Shown: positions 11,442 through 24,594, counted from the first letter of the stretch. The stretch is DNA of 64,000 bases from Polysphondylium violaceum (GCA_000277445.1 AJWJ01000016.1:1-64000), one strand, 5' to 3'. The notes: generated from the sequence alone by a model not told the origin. Program-made: numbers and translations.

Positions 11442-13515
11442 TCATAAAATATTAACAGTGTCATCAAATAATAGACCTTCATTTCGATCATAGATCAGGG
11501 CATCGGGTACGAGTTGTCTCTTGAAGCACATGGGAAGGATGGTGCAACAATGGGACGAGTCTTCAGGACAGTAGTTGGAAACACCGTTTCTCACTTGATC
11601 AGACATCATGCATACAAGACCCTGGCCCTCACAATCGATGTCTTTGCAGTCAAGACACTTCTTTTTACAATGACTGGCATCGTCTTCCTCGGTGCAGATA
11701 AAGTTTTGGGGACAAGTGGTGTTTCTACAGAGTTCTCCAACAAAGTCTTTGGGATTGTCGAGATTGGAAACACACTGGAATCCATAAGAGGTCTCTTGAC
11801 ACTGCCATCCTACAGGACAGCATTCGTCCCAGCAATTGATGGCTTTATCGCTGACACAGGTTTGACTAGTTCCATCGCTAAATATCTCACAATGGAAATC
11901 CTTGGGACACGATAACAAGCATGGTTGTGCAATAGAGGTTGTCACACTACCTGTTGACACGGCCGTTGTTTGAGAATAGGTTAGCGTATCAAGAGTGGTT
12001 TGTGAGTGACTGCTTGTTTGACCATTGGAGGTTTGGGTCTGGGACATTGTTGCGCCAGTTGTTGTTGTTGGTCTGGTTCCAGTGATTGTAGAGCCACCTG
12101 TAGTTGGTCTTCCTCCAGTGGTTGGTCTTCCTCCAGTAGTTGTTGCGACACCACTTTCTGCTCCTCTTGTTGAGCCACCAGTGGTTGATAATACTCCTGT
12201 AGTGGCAGTAGTAGGTCTCATAGTAGTAGCAGCACCAGTTGTTGTAGGTGTAGGTGTAGGTGTAGGTGTTGGAGTTGATGTAGTAGTTGAAATTGTACCA
12301 GTTGTAGTCGCACTAGTTGTAGGTAAACAAATAGCATATCTACCAAAAGGAACACAAATGGAACCTGTAGGGCAAATGACAAGATCACAGAGACGAATAA
12401 ATGGTGTAGGTGAAGGATTGGAACCAGTAGTTGAAACAGCCAAAGTCGTGACTACAGGTGGCACTGATGTGGTCATTGCTGGTTCAACAGTAGTTCCACC
12501 AGTAGTAGTAATGGTGGTAGTAGTAGCCTCTCCACCCATGGTTGAGGTAGTGGCATCACCAGTGGTAGTAGTAGCCACACAGACAGGACCAGAATTAACC
12601 ATTACACACCTGTAATTCTCTGGACATGTGGCGATATGACACAGATCAATGGCACCAGTCGTCATACCATCGGGTAGACAAATGGTTGTATTACTATATG
12701 GCTGACAATGATAGTTTCGAGGACACTCTGTGTTTTCACATGCACTCTCACTACTCTCCTCTTCATCATGAATACACGATACCACCCGAGTACTGTTGTC
12801 ACAATGGTATCTAAGCGGACACTTGATTTGCATACAAGAGTTGTCAGTGGTACACGACACCATGTTGTTCATATCATGCACACAGTAATAGTTTTCAGGA
12901 CAATTGACCAACGTGCATAGATCAGGGGTTGGTGTAGGTGGTAGTGTAGGTGTTTCTGTCACAGGTGGTGATGTTCCTGTCGTAGGCGCAACCACATCTC
13001 GACACACTGCCCTCTTTCCACAACAAGCCCCATTGGTACAAGTCGACAACTGTATAGATTCGCAGTACTGCTCACTAGTGCAATTGGCCACATTACAATT
13101 GGCTGCGTATTTCTCCCTCTTTATAAAGTTTCCTTCTGGTAAACATTTTGAAAAGACTTCATAGATATCTCTATTATTTGTATGATATTGATCAATATTC
13201 TATTCCACTACCCTCTATCCATTCGCATAACAACAACAACAACAACAACAACATCATCAACACATACCTTGTTGGAGTGTAATACATGCATTGGCCAGAT
13301 GGATTGGTGTTGGGCACACATCTGACAGGACCCTCATTCACACAAACACCAATGTAATCAAAGCAACAAGACACATAGGAGTAATAGTTACAATTAGCAA
13401 ATGATCTGCATGTATCAGCATTTGTTATTCTAGAGCAATCAACCTCTTGTGCATGTATCGTATGGATATTTGATAATAAAAAAATGACTATAGATACTAT
13501 AATCAATGTTTTCAT
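11442..13515 (-). CDS. Spore-coat-like secreted Cys-rich protein with Thr-rich core
   Basis: Two exons, 13515-13268 and 13170-11442, joined phase-consistently (CCAACAAG/AGATATC...), give 658 residues. A signal peptide (MKTLIIVSIVIFLLSNIHTIHA) is followed by a Cys-rich N-terminal module (CSRITNADTCRSFANCNYYS, then C-C pairs) resembling the N-terminus of Dictyostelium spore coat proteins. Next come several follistatin-like units of the form C..xxCPxxYxC, for example LVNCPENYYCV, NTECPRNYHCQ, IATCPENYRCV and VICPTGSICV. The middle is mucin-like, with Thr/Ser/Pro/Gly repeats (TTTG, TPTPTPTP, TTGGRPTTGG) suited to O-glycosylation. Three more Cys-rich units and a Cys-dense C-terminus end it. It probably helps build the cellulose/glycoprotein spore or extracellular coat. 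An exact cot orthologue is not claimed. Confidence 0.8.
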
Positions 13516-13962
13516 TTCATTTATATAATGTTATACGTATGATTTGTTGATTGTACAGCTTATAATGATAATGATGATAAATAATATTATTTCTCAATAT
13601 TTGCATCACTCTAGTTTATAACTGTATCTATGTATATGTATTTGTATCTGTGTTTTACAATTTTTTCAGAACGAGCAATGGCTTACCCCACCCCTACAAT
13701 TTGCTCAGCACAAGGAATGACTTACCCCCCACCTCCACACAACACCCCTCCCTCTTTACTTGACTGGTAATCCTTCCAAAAAAATACTACTAGTATTTTG
13801 AGTGAAATACATAATCGTATTTTGAGTGAAATACATAATAGTATATTTTTAGTGCAATTACTAGTCAAGTACGAGTACAAACAAAATATAATTGGGATAC
13901 CATAGTTTATCAATTCTCGAGGGCTCAACACCTTAACCTGATTTGAGAAAAAATGAGAAATG

Positions 13963-14002
<40 letters not shown>

Positions 14003-14077
14003 AAAGATTTCATATCATTTTTTTTGTATTTTTGATTGTTATTCATATGTATAAAGTCGATAGATAGATAGATAAAA
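13516..14077. promoter_or_regulatory. Divergent promoter with CA/C-rich boxes and 24-bp tandem repeat
   Basis: This region separates the spore-coat-like gene (-) from the gene at 14078 (+). Two related C-rich boxes, GGCTTACCCCACCCC near 13680 and GACTTACCCCCCACC near 13718, are followed by CACAACACCCCTCCC. In D. discoideum, CA-rich elements and GBF G-boxes of this style drive prespore coat genes, so a similar role here is inferred. At 13793-13816 and 13817-13840 a 24-bp unit is tandemly repeated with one difference. A run of 38 A's spans 13963-14000. Confidence 0.5.
13963..14000. repeat. Poly(A) run, 38 bp
   Basis: Uninterrupted A38 located 78 bp upstream of the ATG at 14078. Such homopolymers are common in dictyostelid intergenic DNA and may affect nucleosome placement. 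Confidence 0.95.
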
Positions 14078-15137
14078 ATGTTGGCAGGACGAGGCAGTAG
14101 CAATAATAATAATGGGAATGGGAATGGGAATGGTCTAGATAAAGACAAACAACCGATAAAGTCCATATTAGAAGATAAAAAGATATCTGCACGTGAAAGT
14201 GAACAACAACTAGAGAAAATCAGAGAAAAGGTGAAAAAGGAACTAAAGGATAAAAGTACAGTCGATTTAAAAGAAAAGAAAGAGCTCCTTAAAAAACAAT
14301 ATTTCCAACTCGCAAATAAAATCCTTCCTGAACATCTAGATATGTTTTGTGAACTAGAGGTAATATTGCAAATATCATTATCGATAATAACTATACGAGG
14401 AATAGATATTAATAATCACAACAACACCGATGATGATCACTATAGAAAACATGGAATTTTACAACATATAAATCAAATCCTGAAATATACATGGAGATGT
14501 GTCGTGAACACGGGAAATATAGTACTGAATTTAATATCCCAATTGCAGACATTAAAAATAGAGTAAATATCCTCAACCTAGATTGAATAGATGAATAGAT
14601 AGACTAATAGATACTAACTCGTTCAACACTATTATTATCATGTTATTATAGAATCAACTATGTGGATTTCTTTTTAAAAAATTGACAGATTTACAATTTA
14701 ATATTATTCTTTTCAATGAACTACTAGGAAATAGTCAAGCATCATTTGAAGAGGGTGATGTTTATGCAAAACTCGTTAGTTCATATGTATTAGTATATTT
14801 TGGATACATTCTGAGAAATCTTTCTACCTATTTTAGAGAAGTTCAAACCCGTGATGCTAGACATATTGAACCTCATAAAGTAATTATTATTATTATTATT
14901 ATTTAATTTATTACCTCTCTTTGTTCCTTAATAGACTAACATATAATAATAATAATATAATACAAGCTTGTAAAATATAATCTTCCAGATTTAAACCACC
15001 TTGATTTAAAATACAAGGATCACGACAATTACTATCTAATCCAAATAGTTGAAAAAACAAAGAGTCATTTAATTGAGTTATTGAGTTTTATTTATAAAAA
15101 CGATACTAATATGAAATTTATATTCAATCAAGAATAA
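14078..15137 (+). CDS. Unrecognised four-exon protein, 265 residues
   Basis: Exons 14078-14359, 14446-14562, 14652-14879 and 14967-15137 join in phase 0 throughout. The N-terminus has an Asn/Gly repeat, then a Lys/Glu-rich helical segment (SEQQLEKIREKVKKELKD) with coiled-coil look. Exon 2 reads KTWNFTTYKSNPEIYMEMCR onward. Exon 3 begins NQLCGFLFKKLTDLQFNIIL and is mostly helical with hydrophobic patches. Exon 4 begins LVKYNLPDLNHLDLKYKDHD and ends FIFNQE. I do not recognise the family, and no signal peptide or confident TM helix is seen. The four exons agree in phase and have coding-like composition, so the model is probably right, though exon 4's acceptor (TACAAG) is weaker than the others. 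Confidence 0.65.
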
Positions 15138-18100
15138 ACACATTGGCATGTCCCATATATTATACTATTTTAAATTACATCATTTAGTATTATCAATTAA
15201 TTCATCACCACCACCATCATGCATGGATATGGTGCTTTCTATTTTTATTTTTGTTTCTTAAAAAAGTATATTCATTGCGAAAGAAGGAAGGGGCACACTA
15301 ACTAACCCACTCATACATCATGCTTGGATATTTTTAGAAAAAAAGACCCTGTCTCTGTTATGATAACATTTCCTCTCGCACCACACAGTGCGCTGTTTTT
15401 TAAATTTTCCATAATTCAATTCAATTTCGACACATACATTCATAAACATCATCCTCAATAAATTGACAATCGATAATGCATGACGATGATTGATGATGAA
15501 AAATGAAATCAAAATAAAATCAAAAAAAATAAAATTAAAATAATTAAAATTAAAAAAATCGATTTTCGAAAAAAATATGGTGTTATGGAAAAATGTGATA
15601 AACAACAAGGTAAATAAATTGGGAAAACCATAATCTATGAAATTAATAAATAAAAAAAGAGATCAAGACCAGAGATACATTCTAAATTTAAAAGAGGAAA
15701 GGGGTTTAAAATTGAAAGAGGGTTTAAAAGAATAAAAGAACCAGTGTCCTTTGACAAAATGCTTGTTGTGACAATAAAATTACATCACCAACACAAGTAT
15801 TAATTCTCATATTTACGCGTAAATGATTGGAATTGACGTTGGGTGGAATAATTCCACTCTCATAGGAGACAACACAACAACAACAATTCATATGTGATTA
15901 AATATTGTTTTTGTGGTGTCAAATTTAATTTAAAATAAATATTTATTTTAGGAATCTACCAAAACATCTGGTGCAGATAGTGCCTTTTATTCACCTGTTT
16001 AGTGACATTGATTGTCTTGCTTCCCAAAATGGCAAGATGATGAAAATAAAAATAAAAATAAATGAAAATTAAAATAAAAAAAATTTTAGAAAAAAAAAAA
16101 CAAGCTAATATGCAAAGGCCAAGAAAATGACGAAAAATTGCGATGGGTCAACCTTCTATGGGGGTTGCATTTGCATGACATGTTTTTAATGGGATGCGTA
16201 TTTGGTGTAAATGGCGAAATAATGCGTTGTCCTCTGCCTTCTATCATCAATAGATGCCCTGTTGCAAAGAGTATGCAAGGTTTTATTTTCCTTTTTCATC
16301 AGTGTGATCTAAATGCGCTCTAGAAACAACTCAATCTGCGCCTCACAACAATTACTCAACCATCACCATCTGTAAGTTAGAATCATCATTTATCACCACA
16401 CATACTATTTTTATCTATGTTCTTTTTTTATAAAATTTTGAAAAATGTAAAAAATAAAAAAAAAAAAAAAGAACTCGCCACCAATATAAATAAAGAATCA
16501 CAAATTTTTTTAAAAGAATTTTTTTGTAAAAGAAAGTGTTTCTCAATACGAACTGAAAACAATCTTTTTTATTTATATATATTTATTTATTTTTAACCTT
16601 ATAACTAGTTTATTATATTTTTTTTTTTTTTTTTTCTTTTTTTTCTTTTTTTAATTTAAATTTATAAATTAATTTTTTTTTAGTAATCTATATTTATACA
16701 ATTCTGAAAACGAACAAACAAATTTAATTTATAGATATATATCATTACATTGCTTCATATGTATGTGTACACTTTTTCTTGTTTTTTCTTTTTTTTTTTT
16801 TTTTCTTATCTTTATTCATAAATGTTTGTCACATTCGATATTTTTTTAGCCATCTGAATAAATGTGTGTTTTTTAATTTTATCTCACACACAATAAAACG
16901 ATGTTTTCATTGTCTAAACACTCACCCCATTTTCACGACACCACACCACGCCCACACTTTTGAAAAACAAAACTTAATTTATTTATAGAGTGTCTCTATT
17001 AATAAGGCACCCTCTAAATAGAATGTTTCGCATGTGTGTTGCAGATCTTATCATTAGAATCGCCATATATAAATACACACATCTTTTTCTTTTTATATAA
17101 AAATTGTGGATCATTGTTTTTATTTCTTTGTTTTTCCTGTCACTCTCTTTTTATTGTCTGTTTCGTTCAACAACTTTTACACCTCTTTTGTGTTTCGATA
17201 TCTGAACAGTAAAGGAGAGCACTGTGCTATTTCTTTTTTTAATAAATTAAATATATATTTATATTTATTAATTTAAAAATAATATTGTTTATTCAAAATA
17301 AACAACAACACCAAACACAATATAAAAACAAATATAACCCAGACCCTTTACTTTCTGTTAAACAGACTCACTCTACACAAACACCCAAACACCTCAGCTT
17401 TCCTTTTTTTTTTTTTTTTTTTAGAACCCAAAAAGATTTTTTTTACTTTTTATTAATTCTCTGGTTTATTTTTAGGAATATTACAACTCAAAAGAGTCCA
17501 AAAATTAGTTGGTCCACTCTTACACTTTATACTATTACTCCAACTGCATTATTTCAAAAAGCACCATAAGGTATGTGTTTTAAATATCCCATCTAGTTGT
17601 TATTTTATTTTATATTCTATATTCTATGTTCTCTGTCTGCCCAATCTATTTTTAAATTTCCAACTTATCACCACCGCATCATCATAAACGCGAGAGAGTA
17701 GCATCGGTGTCTGTTTTCTTTGTAATTTCTATCAGACACACATCTCTAGAGATAATCACACAGTCGAAAAAGACCCTCTTTGAAAATGCACCAAAATTAA
17801 TTTTTGAAAAAAAAAAAAGTGTTTTTTGTTTCCAAAAAGCGTCATATAATGTCATAGCATTTCCTATTGATTCGCGAATTCCACACAAAATTTATCAATT
17901 TTTTCATAAAAAGTGTTTTTTTCAAAAATAACTCTGTCGGCCATCGATTTTTTTTCCCAAAAAAGTGATTTTTCAAAAATAACTTTTTTTTTTTTCAATT
18001 TTAATTTCTCAAACAAGATATTTTTATGATAACATTATAATGTGATAATGCCATATCGCATTTAATATTCCCCATCTGCCCCACCGCCCCCCAAAACATC

Positions 18101-19780
18101 AAATTTTATTTATATCCTGCCCACCTTGGCAGCATCAACAATTGTAGCATCATCATCACCATTCAACATACATTCATCACATTGTCGTTTATAAATAAAC
18201 CACCTCACCCACCCTCCAGATTCTCTTGGCAAGAGCGCTGACTTGTCTTATAAGCTCTCAAAACTATTTATTTTATTTTTTTTCAAAAGGTCTTTTTTTA
18301 AATTTATTTATAACCTCTCACCAACCAAATGTGTGTGTGCTAGTAGGTAGGAATGCCGGTACCCTGATCTGATTTAATTTTTTATTTCACTTGATTCTTT
18401 TTCTTTCTTGGTCATTATTCACCCAGACACTTATTTAGTCACTCATACTGTAATTATTAATTACGCGTCCCTTCTTTTTTTTTTTCTAGATTCTTTTTTT
18501 AAATTTCATAAAAAACCACCACCTTTTTATTTTTCATAAAAACACACATTTTTTTCAAACAAAAAATACATTGCGCGGAGACAAAAAGCTTTTTTTTTTT
18601 TTTTTGTTTTTAAATTAAAAGATTTTTGTGACCGCCCATTACCCGTTTTACCCAATAATTTAGGTCGTCGCTCAATCTTTTAAAATTATTTTTATTTATT
18701 TTTGGAACACATAAATATATTTAGTAGCTGCGTGAGTGGGTGTGAACAACAAAATCAACATAATAGTACTGTTTCAATTTTATAAATAGATATACTTGCA
18801 CATACACACACACACACACAATACTCATTTAGATATTTATTTTTGTCTCCTCAAATTTAATAATATACAGATATTTATTTATCATTGATACACATATCTA
18901 CAGGTAAAGAGAAGAAAAAAAAAAAACCAACTCAACACATATATAAATATCCTTACCCCACTTATTACCTTTTGTAACCTCATTCCCTCCCAACTAGCAC
19001 CATTTATCATCAATGATCGCCACATAATTTCATTTTTTTTTTCATTTTTCAAAAATTTTTTTATGATTTTTTTGATTTTTTTTTATAAAAATTTTTAAAC
19101 AAAAAAACACCCGGCCCAGGAAGGTGTATCATTAGAGGAGTTCTATTTTTGAATTTAGAAATTTCCCATTTTTTTTTTATAGGTTTAATTACATTACACT
19201 TTTTTTTTTTTGTTTTGTTTTTATTTATAAACCAATCCCTACCCTACACCAGCGGGCTCCTATCCTCTACTATACTACTCTTATTCATTCACAACAAAGA
19301 TTATTTGCTAAACATCATCAGACACATGATTGAAAAGCACCACTCTTGTCGCTCTACCTATTGGTCATTTTAAAAATATACATATGTAAATTTAGAGATA
19401 TATAATTATCATTATATATAAATAACTTTATTTCATACCCCACAACACCCACACTCTTTCACAAAATCACACCCTTTCATTTAAATTTAAAAAAACATTT
19501 TTATAAAATTTATTTATATAAAAAGAATTATTAGATTTATCGAATTTATATACTAATATATTTTTAACTTTTTTTTTTTTCTTTTTTTCCTTTTTTTTTT
19601 TTTTTTTATTTATGTTATTTATAGCTCTTTTTTTTATTTTTCCAATTTATTATTATTTGATATACTAAATTAATCAATTAGTAATACAATCAATCAATCA
19701 ATCAATCAAATCAAATTAAATCAAATCACAAATTATAATCACAATCAATTTTATCCAACAAATACCAAAATATAAACAAG
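15138..19780. promoter_or_regulatory. 4.6-kb gene-free region upstream of the MEF2-like gene
   Basis: No credible coding gene is seen on either strand; the open frames present are low-complexity or lack ATG starts. It contains many long poly(A)/poly(T) tracts (for example about 16618-16660, 17400-17420 and 19570-19615), an (AC)8 run at 18804-18821, and a perfect palindrome ATTTACGCGTAAAT at 15821-15834. C-rich boxes lie near 18070-18095 and 18200-18220. A possible splice donor, CATAAG/GTATGTG, is at about 17570. It is likely the extended regulatory region, and perhaps holds 5' noncoding exons, of the MADS-box gene. D. discoideum srfA is known to use several promoters with untranslated exons. 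Confidence 0.45.
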
Positions 19781-20908
19781 ATGGGTAGAAAAAAGATCAA
19801 GATTCAAAGAATTCCAGACGAAAGAAATAGACAAGTAACCTTTAACAAGAGAAAGAACGGTCTTGTAAAGAAAGCAATGGAACTTGCACTCCTTTGTGAT
19901 AGTACAGTATCATTGGTCATTGTAAATAATTCACCCAATGCCAAGGAGAAATACTTCCAATATATAAGCTCTGATCTCAACTGTCCTATGGAATCGATTC
20001 CAGATCTTGGTCCAGAGATTTCTCAAAAATTTACAAACAATGACTATGATAAAATTTTTACAAAAAGAGAAAAATCAGATTTTCATGATGATTATGCTAT
20101 TGAATCGGCTTCACATTCTGAAGAAGAGGATTCTTCAAAATTATCTCCAAATTCAACTCCTGATTTACATAGTGTAAACCATAATCATAATAATAATCAT
20201 AATTATAATCACAACAATAATAATCATCATAATAACCATCATCATCATAATCATCAACATAATAATATTCATCAACACCAACATCAAAATAATAATATTC
20301 ATCAACAACAACCACAACAACCACAACAACAACAACAACAACAACAAAAACATAATAGTAGTTTAAATCATATTTTACAAGTTACATCTGAAAACAATAA
20401 TATCAATCACAACATCAATACTAATAATAATAATATAAATTCTTCAAATGAACATACATCACCTATTGGTTCACCAACTTCAAAGTATCAACAAGTTCCA
20501 ACTAGTGTCAATTCATCATCAACAACAACAACATTTGATTCGACCCAAGCCACTCAAGCTTTACTATCACTTCATAATGCATCAAAGTGGCTTTGTTCAT
20601 CACCAGAAGATACTTCCCCAATGACATCACCTAGAACTCCACCCTTTTTGTCAAAACAATCAAACACCAATAATAATAATAATAATAATAACAACAATAC
20701 ACCATCAAAACCATCAACGATTTTAACTTCACCATCACAATCCAATATATTACCATCACTGACATCAGAGTTGTCAAGTGGAATCTATCAATCCAATGAT
20801 AGACAACCAGTTTTACCACCCATTAGTTTATATAATTCAACAGGACAAAATAATAATATTCGTGATGATGTTTTCTTGAAAAAGAGAAAATTAGAATTGA
20901 TACATTAA
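19781..20908 (+). CDS. mef2A: MEF2-type MADS-box transcription factor
   Basis: Single exon, 375 residues. Residues 1 to about 60 form a MADS box of the MEF2 class: it begins MGRKKIKIQRIPDERNRQVT and continues FNKRKNGLVKKAMELALLCD. MEF2-class proteins start at MGR with no N-terminal extension, whereas SRF-class boxes sit internally. After the box comes KYFQYISSDL and an acidic segment, then long His/Asn (about 20165-20320), Gln (about 20305-20350) and Asn runs, and Ser/Pro-rich stretches with several SP/TSP sites. The C-terminus is basic (KKRKLELIH). It should bind CArG/MEF2 (CTA(A/T)4TAG) sites as a dimer. In D. discoideum Mef2A controls cell-type choice. Orthology to mef2A rather than another MEF2-type paralogue is likely but not proven. 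Confidence 0.85.
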   Translation: MGRKKIKIQRIPDERNRQVTFNKRKNGLVKKAMELALLCDSTVSLVIVNNSPNAKEKYFQYISSDLNCPMESIPDLGPEISQKFTNNDYDKIFTKREKSDFHDDYAIESASHSEEEDSSKLSPNSTPDLHSVNHNHNNNHNYNHNNNNHHNNHHHHNHQHNNIHQHQHQNNNIHQQQPQQPQQQQQQQQKHNSSLNHILQVTSENNNINHNINTNNNNINSSNEHTSPIGSPTSKYQQVPTSVNSSSTTTTFDSTQATQALLSLHNASKWLCSSPEDTSPMTSPRTPPFLSKQSNTNNNNNNNNNNTPSKPSTILTSPSQSNILPSLTSELSSGIYQSNDRQPVLPPISLYNSTGQNNNIRDDVFLKKRKLELIH

Positions 20909-21291
20909 ACGCGACCACTCAACTTTTTTAAATTTTACATATATACACACACAGGAATATCAAAGTAAAAACTTTTTTATTTCAACAACAACATAAAAAA
21001 CAAAACAACTCCAAAAAAATAATATAATAATTTTTATATATTGATACCTCACACATAAGGTGATGATGATGGCCTCCCATGATGCTGCTTGCTAATTCAT
21101 TCATTCATTCACATCTCATTTCCCTTCCCCAAAATCAAATCAGTATCATACCAAGCAGCAGCATCATTGAAGTAATATAATGTTGATGTTTTTTTCTATA
21201 ATATCAATCTACACATTTCAACATACAAACCTTCAATAAACTTTATGTAAATAGAAGAATTTTTTAAAAAAAACAAATGATTATTATTTTT
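20909..21291. other. Convergent spacer after the MEF2-like gene
   Basis: AT-rich 3' flanks of the MEF2-like gene (+) and the FUSC-type gene (-). A short TTCATTCATTCA repeat lies near 21095-21110. No gene seen. Confidence 0.45.
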
Positions 21292-24200
21292 TTATTGTTT
21301 AGGTTGTCCAGTTTCAATAGGAGTAGCAACGGTAGAAGGAGTTGTTAATGATTGTCGAATAAATAAATCATTTATATTTTTCGATGTTTTAATTGAATTT
21401 GATAATTGAAAAATTAATTCCAATACTTTATCATATTTAATGACAAAGAACTCCAAAGTATAAATTAATGAACCCATTTGAAATGTTAGGTATGGTTCAT
21501 TAGGTTCATATTTTTTCAACAATGTATTGTATTCCTTAAACAAATCTTTAATGTGTTCCTTATTACACTGTCGATATAAAAGTGGTTCTTGCAATTTTCC
21601 ATTTTTTGATTCAATCAACTTTTGAATCATTTCACTAGATGATTCAATTTGATTGATTATAGTTGTAATTTGATTTAATAATTTACCTTTAATTTCATAT
21701 TTAAATTGATTTGAGCTATTTTTTAATTAATAAATATTAGTATTGTTTTAATAAAAAAAAATATATAAAAAACATTACCCAATAAATCTTGAATCAAAAA
21801 TAAATTCACAACAAATTAATATCGTATATAAATTTGATAAATGTTCCAATAATATTTTTAATTGATTAAATCTTTTTCTATTGAAAAACAATTCGAATCT
21901 AGATTTAAATAAAAGTATTCTTTGTTGTGATATGTCTGATCTAAGTTGAACAAAAGTTTCAATTGTTATTTTTTTAAAAAAACATCTTGAAAGACATTTT
22001 CTTTTTGTCGTACATAAATTTACCATATTATTACATTCTAGTGGTGGCGTTTGAATTAAATTATCTTTTTGATTGTTTATATCATAACCCCAATTGGTTT
22101 CCAAATAAAATCCATAAAGCTTTTTTAAAGTTGCCGATGTCTTTTTGGATATATTTAAAAGATTTGTTTCTAAATCAATAAAATCATAATGAGGGAGGAT
22201 TAGTGTGACCCCCAAAACAATAGAGACACCTATAATAATATGAAATGCCCTGAGTAGAGAGTTTATAACCAAAGGTTCACTGATAGAGTACTCTGGGAAT
22301 GAGATGGTTGCATAGGAAAGTGTGAAAAAGTTGATAAAGTTGTTGAATGGTTTTGATTTACAAAAAAAGTAGATACAGAAAAAGATTACAAAACTCCATC
22401 CAACAAAAATGAATGCCTGAGCGACAGAGCTTTTAGGAAGTGAGAATAATACACCTCCAGTATAAGCCAGCCATACACCCAATATGGTACCAAAGAAACG
22501 CATAAAACAATAAAAGATTGAACCACCTGCCGACGGCGTCATGATAAAAATAAAAGTAATAATAAACCAAGACATATTTCTAAAGAGAATAAAGTTTGAA
22601 TGTTTTGTAGTTTCAAAAAAACCAATGGAGAGAATTGATAAAGCAATGGCAAATTTTACAGTAAATATCCATCTATAAAATAATCTATAAGACAAATATT
22701 TCATTAGGTAAATACATTTTTCTTGAAAATTAAACTTTGGTTCCAATTCAATTGGATATTGATTGTTATTATTACTATTATTATTGTTACTATTAAACTG
22801 CTTGCTATTTCTAAAGTAAATAAATATATGAAATATAACTTGTGGATGATAAAATATTTTATGTAGATATATTTCACAACACAAAGAGTATATTAAAGAG
22901 GATAATATTTTTTGATCTCTCGAGAATTTAGTAATTGTAGTCAAAAGGAAATGGAACCCACATAAATGGTTTTTACCAAGAAAGGTGGAGTCTATTGTTT
23001 GAAATTGTTTACGTATTTGTTCAATTACAGTCTCTAATCGATCAAAGTAGTTGAATATTTTTAATTGAGAGTATTCCAAAGCTGGCGGTATTTCATTGTG
23101 TACCCAAGATTTAAAGTTGAAATAATTTCCAGATAATTGATTCTCCATAATAATGAATATGTTGTTTGACAAGAGGATTAATTCATTTAAACTGGGAATA
23201 ATTTTCACTAGAAAAGCAAATTTACTATTTGAAAGTTCCTTATCAATTGAGTTTGCCAACACCACGATTAAATTAAAGTTTTTTTCGAGAAAACCTGTAA
23301 TTTCTTTGAAATATGATACAGTCTTTTGTTTCCAAAATTCACCATTGGATTCCTTTTGATATTTATACAAGTTGTTTAATATCAATGAGTAATTGTCTTT
23401 TGATTTCTTGAATGATTTTTTGTAATTGAATAATATATTATTTAATCTTTTATTTTCAAAATCACCATCTTCTAAATTTAAATCCTTTTCAATATCATTA
23501 ATTTCAATTGGTATTATTTCTTCTTCTTGATTTTCATCATCATCATTATTTTTACAATAATCATTTTCATTATTATATATTGGACAAGATGTATCATAAC
23601 TGTTACCATGACCACTTCTTGGAGAATAAGTGATATAATCATCTTCTATTGTATCACTAGAGTCTGAATTTGTATCTATATTGAATATCTCTCTATTAAA
23701 TATCAACTTGCTACTCTTTTCCTCGATAAATATTGGTAGATTTGTAAGAGATTGTGATAATCGTTTCTTTATGTCAGACAGAATGATTTCATCATTCATT
23801 TGACTCTCTTGTTCTTGTTGTTGTTGAACAACCACCATGGAATGTAAGGTTTTTGCTTCCAAAACTCTACCAATTCTCTTTAGGCACTGGTGAGATCTAT
23901 GCATTATGACTGCACAGTTTTTTACATAGAGATCGCTTGAAAAGGGTGGATTGAATAAAAGACATGCCACAATGGCAGCCAAACACGAACACAATGAACC
24001 CAATGAAGATTTCAAGAAAATGATGGGACTGAGGGTTTTTGGTCTAATAAAGAAAATCAATAGAAAAAACTCGAGATACATTCGTTTGCCAATGGTGAAC
24101 GGCAAGAGATTCTGTGAAGAGAGCATTGGACCACACGTCAAAAGAATGAATACTAAATACATAAACACGCCAGTCCACAAATGATTGTGACATATCACTA

Positions 24201-24594
24201 GAGTAATATAGGCAGCTACATCACCAATCACTGTAGCTACCACCATTTGCACACCTGTTCTCATTATAATGTTGTACGAATCTGATGAAGAGATAATAGT
24301 CGAAGTAAACATTGTTATATAGATGAGTATATGCGTATACTCAAAGAATTCTCGAGTAAATGTGAATATCTCTCCCAACAATGATAAACTGATTGCTGTT
24401 GCAACCAATAATGAATAAAATAAAATTACATGATATCTCTCTCTAGATTGTCTTGTAAATATAGCTTTATATATAAATCTAAAATTTTATATTAACATAT
24501 GTATGCTGTAATCGTAGATCTATATTAAGTCTACATACTTTACTAATTTAAATAGTTGATTATTATTTAAATTATTCTTTTTCCTTTTAACCAT
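21292..24594 (-). CDS. FUSC/aromatic-acid-exporter-like multipass membrane protein
   Basis: Three exons on the minus strand: 24594-24539, 24478-21779 and 21715-21292, together 1059 residues. The junctions restore LVKFIYKAIF and RFIGSNQFKYEIKG. Two sets of about six TM helices (about residues 40-190 and 615-810) flank a large hydrophilic middle. That middle holds an acidic stretch and an Asn-rich loop (SNNNNSNNNN). This duplicated six-helix plan with an internal cytosolic domain, and helices such as FIFVGWSFVIFFCIYFFCKS, match the FUSC/ArAE/ALMT-like superfamily of anion exporters. Substrate cannot be told; an organic anion is possible. The last exon adds a cytosolic helical tail. Fold assignment rests on topology and general resemblance, so it is moderately sure. 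Confidence 0.7.

Noticed and set aside
12020-12320. GTAGGT/GTTGTT repeats as a noncoding satellite
   Set aside because: They encode the Thr/Pro/Gly mucin-like core in frame on the minus strand.
11514-12920. Plus-strand frames rich in Val/Gly opposite the spore-coat-like gene
   Set aside because: They mirror the Thr/Pro and Cys repeats of the minus-strand gene; the Val-Gly runs are the reverse complement of its Thr/Pro codons.
17285-17931. Open frames in the region upstream of the MEF2-like gene
   Set aside because: Poly(T/A)-derived, Phe/Lys-rich, no ATG context or homology; treated as noncoding.
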